Source of the DNA: CBFFRJ01 sp963530515 | GTDB lineage: Bacteria; Pseudomonadota; Gammaproteobacteria; Enterobacterales; Enterobacteriaceae | Assembly (NCBI GenBank): GCA_963530515.1 | Contig: CAUSEC010000006.1 | Span: 1-64,000, forward strand | Reading direction: 5' to 3' | Length of the DNA stretch: 64,000 nucleotides | In this document: in pieces, positions 58,556 to 64,000 of the stretch | Layout: each line of letters opens with the position of its first letter | Position numbering within the stretch: position 1 is the first letter of the stretch | Notes under the pieces: generated by a model | Database searches by the model: none | Told to the model about the DNA's origin: nothing | What the model saw: the letters and a program-made list of their open reading frames with translations, nothing else | Position numbers and translations under genes: made by a program

Positions 58556-58984
58556 ATGAATGCAAGGGAAATTATTTTATCGGTTCTGACGAGGAAAGAC
58601 CTGTTTTACCTGAAGGGGCGCTATACAAAAATGAATAAAACTGCCCGAAAAAATGGTATCGCGGTAGATGAAAAGGAAGATTTTATTTATACAGTTATGG
58701 CATTGTCAAATTTCTGTTCATCTTCTAGTGGGTTAATTATTGCAATAAGCATGATGTTCATGGGGGGGGCATTTTTTGGAGAAGAAGTGTTGAAAGCACT
58801 TACCATCTCAGGAATTACCTGCATCTTTTTAATATCAATTTTTTTGTATGTAAGTAAAAAAAAATTTTCTTTTACTTACAAGCTATGCTTGAAAATGGTG
58901 TTTATGAGATACAAATTTATTTTTTATCGTGTGCAGGTGCCAGATTCACTTCCTCAGATATGGATCTTGTATATGCTTCGGTAA
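58556..58984 (+). CDS. Small double-helix membrane protein, candidate immunity protein B
   Basis: The 142-residue protein is a paralogue of the preceding one: MNAREIILSVLTRKDLFYLK, then GRYTKMNKTARKNG, aligns residue for residue with its N-terminus. Two predicted membrane helices (about 58-78 and 82-100) and a basic tail follow. GGAGAATAAGA precedes ATG 58556. It begins 17 bp after the upstream stop, so the two are probably one transcript. Function unknown; immunity to the facing DUF4225 protein is a guess based on context and double copy. Confidence 0.65.
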   Translation: MNAREIILSVLTRKDLFYLKGRYTKMNKTARKNGIAVDEKEDFIYTVMALSNFCSSSSGLIIAISMMFMGGAFFGEEVLKALTISGITCIFLISIFLYVSKKKFSFTYKLCLKMVFMRYKFIFYRVQVPDSLPQIWILYMLR

Positions 58985-59044
58985 GAGTAAGGTAAACCTT
59001 TTAATTTGACTTCTTCGGGAAAGTTTTATAAAAATTAACATGAG

Positions 59045-59893
59045 CTATTTTGGTGGTGCATAATTATCATACTTATAATCTTCATCCATAAATGTTGCTT
59101 TGAATTTATAACCCGTTGAGCCAATCTGTGTAATTTTCAAAATCTTGGATTTCAACAAGAATGTATTTCCATAGTCATTACTCGCTGCGTTGTAAAGCCT
59201 TCCGGTCCCTGGTTTATCTAACCATGATCGTGAGACAAGACTATTTTTGTTAGTGACTAGCGCCCGCCCGGCATAAGCGGCATAAGCGGTAGCAGCGAAA
59301 TCAACAGAGCTGTAAGCAAAATCACCCTGGTCAATGTCATAACCCATTTTTTTTGCAATGAACCGGTAAATATCACGTACATATCCTGGCTGATCGCTCT
59401 CATAAATGAGAGGGGATACACTTTCGTAAATATTATTAGCACCATGTAGAGCCAGTACTGCACTTATGCCTTTTAGTCTTTTCGAATGCACTACGTTGCT
59501 AAACTTGTAAATGCCTGCCCCACCTAATACTTGCGCCACTCCTGCAAGGATCCCGCCGCCAATTTTTGCATACTTAAGAATGCCGTGATCTTCAAAGATA
59601 TCAGTGACAATATATTTAATATGGTTACCCATTCTGAGAAGTTGGTATTCCCTTTCAGCCAATTCAAACTCAGCCTTGAGAATATTGATCAATCTCATTC
59701 GCTCATTAACATCAAAAGTTGAATTGAATCTCGCGGTTATCTCTTTAATCACGCCTTCGATTTCATGAATGTATTCCATTCGTATTAAAGAAGATTCTAT
59801 AAAAAAAGTGGCCGCAAGATTGGCAACACGGCGGAGTGCCAAGGCATAGCGTTCAAGGTCTATTCTCAGGTAGCTGATAGATGCTGTTCCCAT
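59045..59893 (-). CDS. DUF4225 protein, candidate type VI effector
   Basis: The 282-residue protein resembles the enterobacterial DUF4225 family. A helical N-terminal half with many charged residues leads to a glycine-rich hydrophobic stretch (about 111-129, IGGGILAGVAQVLGGAGIY). A conserved-looking HGANNIYES (150-158) and an aromatic C-terminal part follow. There is no signal peptide. Its ATG directly follows the hcp stop with no gap, so the two are co-translated. This suggests Hcp-dependent export. The hydrophobic stretch would fit membrane insertion, but toxicity and mode of action are inferred. Confidence 0.65.
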   Translation of the reverse strand: MGTASISYLRIDLERYALALRRVANLAATFFIESSLIRMEYIHEIEGVIKEITARFNSTFDVNERMRLINILKAEFELAEREYQLLRMGNHIKYIVTDIFEDHGILKYAKIGGGILAGVAQVLGGAGIYKFSNVVHSKRLKGISAVLALHGANNIYESVSPLIYESDQPGYVRDIYRFIAKKMGYDIDQGDFAYSSVDFAATAYAAYAGRALVTNKNSLVSRSWLDKPGTGRLYNAASNDYGNTFLLKSKILKITQIGSTGYKFKATFMDEDYKYDNYAPPK

Positions 59894-60373
59894 TTAAAAA
59901 ACCCTTTCTTCCCATAAGCTCCACGCACTGGTACCTGCAGTAATATGTTCCCATGAAACAGAACCATAGGAGAATGAAACGCTTTCCTGAGGTTGGCTGT
60001 CATTATGAGTTAATGAATTAGGATAATAAAAACGGAAGTTGTTTATATGTGCTTTAAAAAGTTTTAGCTGAAAATAGAACTCTAATCCACCACCTTGTGA
60101 AGTGCGATAAAATTTAAAAGTACACTCAAGCTCTTCATTGTTATTGATGGCCTGAGCCAAAAGTGGTGTTGATTTATCGATCGGTTTTCTGATCTCCACT
60201 GGGTGAATCATAACGTGCTGTGCACGAGTGATTTCACTCGTTAACTCATATATGTATATTTCATTTTTATGCTCTGATTGATAGTTGTTTCCTATGGAAT
60301 CGTGCGTTGAACATCCAGCTGAAATTAAACCTTGCTGTTTTCCCTGGATTGTAAGGTAAATAATGTTAGCCAT
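59894..60373 (-). CDS. hcp: Orphan Hcp-family type VI secretion protein
   Basis: The 159-residue Hcp1-fold protein has family marks MANIIYLTIQGKQQGLISAG, STHDSIGNNYQSEHKNEIYI, PIDKSTPLLAQAIN and the C-terminal HITAGTSAWSLWEERVF. Hcp hexamers form the type VI secretion tube and also carry small effectors in their pore. No tss/tssBC genes are in the window, so this is an orphan copy that must use a T6SS encoded elsewhere. Its Shine-Dalgarno AGGAGAG lies in the 3' arm of a perfect hairpin. Confidence 0.88.
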   Translation of the reverse strand: MANIIYLTIQGKQQGLISAGCSTHDSIGNNYQSEHKNEIYIYELTSEITRAQHVMIHPVEIRKPIDKSTPLLAQAINNNEELECTFKFYRTSQGGGLEFYFQLKLFKAHINNFRFYYPNSLTHNDSQPQESVSFSYGSVSWEHITAGTSAWSLWEERVF

Positions 60374-60378
60374 TTCAT

Positions 60379-60398
60379 CTCTCCTGTAATCAGGAGAG
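60379..60398 (-). promoter_or_regulatory. Hairpin masking the hcp ribosome binding site
   Basis: On the minus strand CTCTCCTG and CAGGAGAG pair over 8 bp around ATTA. The 3' arm is the Shine-Dalgarno sequence, ending 5 nt before the hcp ATG. Translation would need the stem to be opened by a protein, sRNA or temperature. Confidence 0.65.
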
Positions 60399-60532
60399 GT
60401 TTACTGCCTTTTTAAATATAAGTCCAGAGGGTTTGGTTGTTTTTAGGATTATGTCAATAGAAATAAAAATAACGGTGAATTTAAATTTTCACGTAAAATA
60501 ATTAATCGCTGGTTATAACCTTCCTTTATTGA

Positions 60533-60561
60533 TTAGCCCTTTCTTTATTCAAAAGGGCTAA
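60533..60561 (-). terminator. Hairpin after yhhY
   Basis: TTAGCCCTTT and AAAGGGCTAA form a 10-bp stem with a 9-nt loop just beyond the yhhY stop. No long T-tract follows on the minus strand. It also lies near the right boundary of the AT-rich island. Confidence 0.5.
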
Positions 60562-60566
60562 GCGTT

Positions 60567-61055
60567 TTACTTTAACCGCGCCATAAAATACGCATCAACG
60601 TATTCACCGTTGCGCAGGGCATAGTGCGTACCGGTGCCTTCAATTTCAAAGCCGTATTTGCGGTACAGTGCCAGCGCCGGGGCATTGTCGACGAAGACCG
60701 TCAGCTCAATGCGCTCAATACGCAGCCAGTTGTCGCAGAGATTCACCATCTCTTGCACCATGGCGCTACCCACGCCGCGACCACGAAATTTGCTGGAAAC
60801 ACTGATTCCAAAGGTTGCCACATGGCTGCGACGCGGATTCTGCTCCACATCCACCACCAGATGACCGGCGACCACTTCGTCAATACAGGCAACCAGATGA
60901 CGGCGGCCTGGCTGGGGTTTTAGCCTGTCCTGCCACATTTCCATCGAAGGGAGAGGGAGCTGTAGCGTGTCATGGTAAACATCCGGATGCGCATTAATCT
61001 GGCGTAAAAACTCAGCGTCACGGGCTTCTGCATGGCGTACTACAATGCTGCTCAT
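60567..61055 (-). CDS. yhhY: GNAT N-acetyltransferase YhhY (AaaT)
   Basis: This 162-residue GNAT enzyme matches E. coli YhhY/AaaT, which acetylates L-phenylalanine and L-methionine. The acetyl-CoA pyrophosphate loop reads SSKFRGRGVGSAMV, and IERIELTVFVDNAPALALYR plus GFEIEGTG are conserved. The start follows AAAAAGGAGAAAGGAA. It is divergent from ryhB, as in E. coli. Here the AT-rich hcp island separates it from ggt. Confidence 0.94.
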   Translation of the reverse strand: MSSIVVRHAEARDAEFLRQINAHPDVYHDTLQLPLPSMEMWQDRLKPQPGRRHLVACIDEVVAGHLVVDVEQNPRRSHVATFGISVSSKFRGRGVGSAMVQEMVNLCDNWLRIERIELTVFVDNAPALALYRKYGFEIEGTGTHYALRNGEYVDAYFMARLK

Positions 61056-61137
61056 TTCCTTTCTCCTTTTTGAATGTTCCTTCCCAACTTCTCTGAGTTA
61101 CCAAAGTGAGTCAAGTGGCATTTTTTGCAAAAAGGGG

Positions 61138-61168
61138 TAGACAAGTGCGAATGATAATGATTATTATT
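61138..61168 (+). promoter_or_regulatory. ryhB promoter and Fur box
   Basis: -35 TAGACA (61138-61143), 18-bp spacer, -10 TATTAT (61162-61167). A Fur-box match AATGATAATGATTATTATT (61150-61168) covers the -10 region. Fe-Fur should shut the promoter in iron-replete cells. Confidence 0.9.
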
Positions 61169-61173
61169 GCCAT

Positions 61174-61267
61174 GCGTTCAGGGAAACCTATGCGGTAATC
61201 CTGAAAGCACGACATTGCTCACATTGCTTCCAGTATTTCTTAGCCAGCCGGGTGCTGGCTTTTTTTT
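61174..61267 (+). ncRNA. ryhB: Iron-stress small RNA RyhB
   Basis: The roughly 94-nt Hfq-dependent sRNA represses iron-using proteins when iron is scarce. The core CTGAAAGCACGACATTGCTC, then ACATTGCTTCCAGTAT, is identical to E. coli RyhB and includes the seed region. The terminator AGCCAGC-CGG-GTGCTGGCT (imperfect) with a long T-run is also conserved. The first 25 nt differ from E. coli. It lies between yhhY and yhhX as expected. Its last 28 nt overlap, antisense, the end of the bactofilin gene. Confidence 0.95.
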
Positions 61268-61920
61268 TGCTTGCCCTTTTCCTCTGGCGGGTTTTCGATG
61301 GCTTCAGGGAGGGGATCCATTTTCAAACCCACCACGTTCGTTTTTTCCTGAACCGGAGGCAGTATTTCAACCTGTCCCGAGAACGCTCCCCCGCGTTTCA
61401 CTGCAATATGCCGATACGCCAGAGTGCCGTCTATTTTCCCGTTTTCGTAGATTTCAAGGGTATCTGCGACGCACTGGCCGATGACGGTGCCGTCAATAAT
61501 CAGTTCGCGGCAGGAAATATTGCCCTCCACCGTGCCATTGCGCATCACCTTGATCATGCCTTCGGGGGCGGTGATATTGCCGTGCAGGTTGCCGTGAATG
61601 TAGACCGGGGTTGAAGAGACGATGTTGCCTTCAACGTGCACGTCGCTGGCAATCACCGTATTGGTGTGTTTCTCCACGATTGGGGCCGCGGCTTCGGTTG
61701 CCGGAGCGGCAGTCGGTACGTTGACGGTGGCCTGGACTTCGGCGGGCTTCTGTTTTTTGAACATCGGAACGATCCTTCTTTCCATGAGATAAATGATGAG
61801 AGCCGTAACGGCCAGCAATCCTGAGTATCTGGCAACGACGGGGCTGCCCAGACACCAGGCCAGCAAAGCGAGGAACCAGAGTAAAAACGTGAGGTTGAGC
61901 AGGCGATATTTTCTTTCCAT
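61240..61920 (-). CDS. Membrane-anchored bactofilin (polymer-forming cytoskeletal protein)
   Basis: The 226-residue protein has two N-terminal membrane helices (about 5-22 and 26-45). A Pro/Ala-rich linker and a bactofilin (DUF583) beta-helix domain follow (about 88-190; VEGNIVSSTPVYIHGNLHGN, TVEGNISCRELIIDGTVIGQ). Bactofilins assemble into filaments without nucleotide and can position cell-wall enzymes. The E. coli K-12 ryhB-yhhX interval does not have this gene. Its last codons are the reverse complement of the ryhB terminator stem. Confidence 0.88.
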   Translation of the reverse strand: MERKYRLLNLTFLLWFLALLAWCLGSPVVARYSGLLAVTALIIYLMERRIVPMFKKQKPAEVQATVNVPTAAPATEAAAPIVEKHTNTVIASDVHVEGNIVSSTPVYIHGNLHGNITAPEGMIKVMRNGTVEGNISCRELIIDGTVIGQCVADTLEIYENGKIDGTLAYRHIAVKRGGAFSGQVEILPPVQEKTNVVGLKMDPLPEAIENPPEEKGKQKKSQHPAG

Positions 61921-62220
61921 GCGTGATTCCCGAAACCGCCTCTCCTGGCGATAAAAACCGTAGATTGCTGATGCCTTAATACGACAAATGCTGCTGCATT
62001 TCGCGACACCCTTATGCGGAATTTCGATTTACGCGTCAAGGTTTGGAGGAGTACTTTCAGATTCTATATAGTTGTTTATTCTTGGTTTTTATTCGTTTCG
62101 TGGATGCATTGCGCATAAGTAATAAGCTTGATGAATATTCCTTTCTCACTGCACGGCGGTGTTTATCACCGACGGTCTGCGCTAAGGTTTAAAGCTGCAA
62201 CGCTCAACAAGGATAGAATC

Positions 62221-63258
62221 ATGACCTTACACTGCGCATTTATCGGTTTTGGCAAAAGCACCACCCGCTACCATCTTCCCTATGTACTGCACCGTAAAGA
62301 CCGCTGGCACGTGGCGCATATCTATCGCCGCAGCGCGAAGCCGGAAGAGCAGAATCCTCAGTATCAACACATTCATTTCACCAGCGACCTGGACGACGTT
62401 CTCAGCGACCCTCAGGTCAAACTGGTGATTGTATGCACCCATGCTGACAGTCACTTTGAGTATGCGAAACGGGCGCTGGAAGCAGGGAAAAACGTGCTGG
62501 TTGAAAAGCCCTTTACGCCGACCATGGCCGAGGCCATCACGCTGTTTACCCTGGCGAAAAGCAAAGGACTGACCGTCACCCCGTACCAGAATCGCCGTTT
62601 TGACTCCTGTTTCCTGACTACCAAAAAAGTGATTGAGAGCGGTAAGTTAGGTGAGATTGTTGAAGTGGAAAGCCATTTTGACTACTACCGCCCGGTTGCT
62701 GAAACGAAGCCAGGGTTGCCGCAGGACGGATCCTTCTATGGCCTGGGCGTGCATACCATGGATCAAATAATTTCACTGTTTGGCCGACCGGATCATGTTG
62801 CTTATGACATCCGCAGCCTGCGCAATAAGGCTAACCCTGACGATACCTTCGAAGCGCAGCTCTTTTTCGGCGATCTGAAAGCCATCGTCAAAACCAGCCA
62901 CCTGGTCAAAATCGACTACCCGAAATTTATCGTGCACGGCACCAAAGGGTCGTTCATAAAATTTGGCATCGACCAACAGGAAACCAGTCTCAAAGCCAAT
63001 ATCATGCCCGGTGAGCCCGGTTTTGGTGCGGATGAGAGTACGGGCGTGCTTGAGTATGTGAACGAGGCCGGGGAGACGGTGCGCGAAATCCTGACGCCGG
63101 AAACGGGCGATTATGGTCTGGTGTATGACGCGCTGTATGCCACCATTGCCAATGGTGCGGCGAATTACGTCAAGGAATCTGACGTTCTGACCAACCTTGA
63201 GATCCTCGAACGGGCGTTCGAACAGGCCTCTCCCGCCACGGTAACCCTCGCAAAATAG
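62221..63258 (+). CDS. yhhX: Gfo/Idh/MocA-family oxidoreductase YhhX
   Basis: The 345-residue NAD(P)-binding protein has the E. coli YhhX length. The N-terminal Rossmann fold reads CAFIGFGKSTTRYHLPYVLH. The family motif EKPFTPT (Lys-Pro) lies near residue 95 and the C-terminal substrate domain holds GLGVHTMDQIISLFG. The substrate is not known. ATG 62221 matches E. coli; an in-frame ATG at 62128 gives a 31-residue extension that is not family-like. It is divergent from the bactofilin gene. Confidence 0.94.
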   Translation: MTLHCAFIGFGKSTTRYHLPYVLHRKDRWHVAHIYRRSAKPEEQNPQYQHIHFTSDLDDVLSDPQVKLVIVCTHADSHFEYAKRALEAGKNVLVEKPFTPTMAEAITLFTLAKSKGLTVTPYQNRRFDSCFLTTKKVIESGKLGEIVEVESHFDYYRPVAETKPGLPQDGSFYGLGVHTMDQIISLFGRPDHVAYDIRSLRNKANPDDTFEAQLFFGDLKAIVKTSHLVKIDYPKFIVHGTKGSFIKFGIDQQETSLKANIMPGEPGFGADESTGVLEYVNEAGETVREILTPETGDYGLVYDALYATIANGAANYVKESDVLTNLEILERAFEQASPATVTLAK

Positions 63259-63381
63259 GGGTTTTTAGCACAATTTAAGTCGTTCATTTTTTTTGAACAG
63301 AGGAGTCAATTTTCACCCTCTATGATTGCCGGTCGAACGGGTACACACTTATCCCATCGAAACGAACACGAGGGTGAAAAC

Positions 63382-64000
63382 ATGATTTACTTACGCAAAG
63401 CAAACGACCGTGGCCACGCAAATCATGGCTGGCTGGACTCCTGGCATACCTTTTCGTTTGCCAACTATCACGACCCTAACTTTATGGGCTTCTCCGCACT
63501 GCGCGTCATCAACGACGACGTGATTGATGCAGGGCAAGGGTTCGGTACCCATCCCCATAAAGACATGGAAATCCTGACCTACGTGCTGCAGGGTGCGGTG
63601 GAACATCAGGACAGCATGGGCAACAAAGAGCAGGTTCCGGCGGGTGAGTTCCAGATTATGAGTGCTGGCACCGGGGTGCGTCACTCTGAGTACAACCCGA
63701 GCGCCACCGAGCCGCTGCGTCTGTACCAGATCTGGATTATTCCAGAAGCGACGGGCATTACGCCGCGCTACGAGCAGCGTCGCTTTGATGCGAAGCAGGG
63801 CCGCCAGCTGGTGCTCTCTCCGGATGCCCGTGACGGTTCACTGAAAGTGCATCAGGATATGGAGCTGTATCGTTGGGCGCTGCTGAAAGATGAGCAGTCG
63901 GTTTACCAGGTGGCTGCGGATCGCAAAATCTGGATCCAGGTGGTGAAAGGGGAAGTGTCCATTAACGGCACCAAAGCGACCACCAGCGATGGCCTGGCTA
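63382..64000 (+). CDS. yhhW: Pirin-family quercetinase YhhW (partial at right edge)
   Basis: 206 codons of an expected 231 are inside the window. The bicupin start MIYLRKANDRGHANHGWLDS matches E. coli YhhW. The metal ligands HPHKDMEILTYVL (two His) and the later HSEYNP and EFQIMS segments are present. E. coli YhhW can act as a quercetin 2,3-dioxygenase. It follows yhhX on the same strand after 123 bp. ATG 63382 follows GAGGGTGAAAAC. The frame is open to position 64000. Confidence 0.95.
   Translation, partial: MIYLRKANDRGHANHGWLDSWHTFSFANYHDPNFMGFSALRVINDDVIDAGQGFGTHPHKDMEILTYVLQGAVEHQDSMGNKEQVPAGEFQIMSAGTGVRHSEYNPSATEPLRLYQIWIIPEATGITPRYEQRRFDAKQGRQLVLSPDARDGSLKVHQDMELYRWALLKDEQSVYQVAADRKIWIQVVKGEVSINGTKATTSDGLA

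Noticed and set aside
57972..60566. Prophage or integrative element with attachment repeats
   Set aside because: No integrase, tRNA, transposase or convincing flanking direct repeat was found; only shared TTTATTC words in the flanking hairpins. The acquired island is supported by composition and gene content alone.
1..64000. CRISPR arrays, tRNA and rRNA genes
   Set aside because: No regularly spaced direct repeats, cloverleaf sequences or rRNA-like stretches were recognised in the intergenic regions.

Overview
The window is chromosomal DNA of an Enterobacter-like member of the Enterobacteriaceae (Enterobacter, Lelliottia or Leclercia type). It carries the conserved block seen in E. coli as nik - yhhT-yhhS-dcrB-yhhQ-tusA - zntA - yhhN-yhhL-rsmD - ftsYEX - rpoH - livJ-panM-livKHMGF - ugpBAECQ-yhhA-ggt - yhhY-ryhB-yhhX-yhhW. 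Gene lengths and motifs agree closely with the E. coli proteins as I know them. Genus is inferred from gene content and from the GC-rich CCCTCTCCC-type palindromic repeats. Compared with the E. coli order, acpT and yhhM are absent and several accessory modules are inserted.

1-13,400, accessory metabolism: two LysR regulators, a PRISE-type short-chain reductase, an exported DUF1593 nucleoside-hydrolase-like protein, a membrane metallophosphoesterase, an AraJ-like MFS exporter, a chemoreceptor behind a sigma-28-like promoter, an AEC carrier, a classical SDR and a GldA/HcxA-like iron-family dehydrogenase that overlaps nikR tail to tail.

12,950-23,100, metals and oxyanions: nikABCDE-nikR with an exact NikR operator; an orphan ModA-like binding protein without signal peptide; a HicAB toxin-antitoxin pair whose promoter lies inside a perfect 20-bp-arm inverted repeat; and a type II ABC importer resembling Haemophilus MolBCA (molybdate/tungstate) behind a ModE-like palindrome. 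Nickel and molybdenum uptake side by side would suit assembly of hydrogenase and formate dehydrogenase.

23,100-44,700: phenolic acid decarboxylase with a divergent LysR regulator; yhhT, yhhS, dcrB, yhhQ, tusA; a TRAP transporter (DctPQM type) inserted between tusA and zntA behind a KdgR-like palindrome; zntA with a classical ZntR operator; the housekeeping ftsYEX and rpoH genes (sigma-E promoter and DnaA boxes visible); a MocR regulator divergent from a PuuE-like GABA transaminase; livJ.

44,700-58,000: branched-chain amino acid uptake (panM, livKHMGF), glycerol-3-phosphate uptake (ugpBAECQ) behind PhoB-box-like repeats, yhhA and ggt.

58,000-60,560: a visibly AT-rich island. A minus-strand orphan hcp (type VI secretion tube/carrier) abuts a DUF4225 candidate effector with no gap. 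Facing it are two tandem, mutually similar double-helix membrane proteins that could be immunity proteins. The hcp ribosome binding site is buried in an 8-bp hairpin. This is the best candidate for a poorly described system here.

60,560-64,000: yhhY, the Fur-controlled sRNA ryhB (its terminator doubles as the antisense 3' end of a membrane bactofilin gene), yhhX, and yhhW running off the right edge. I saw no tRNA, rRNA, CRISPR array, IS element or transposase.
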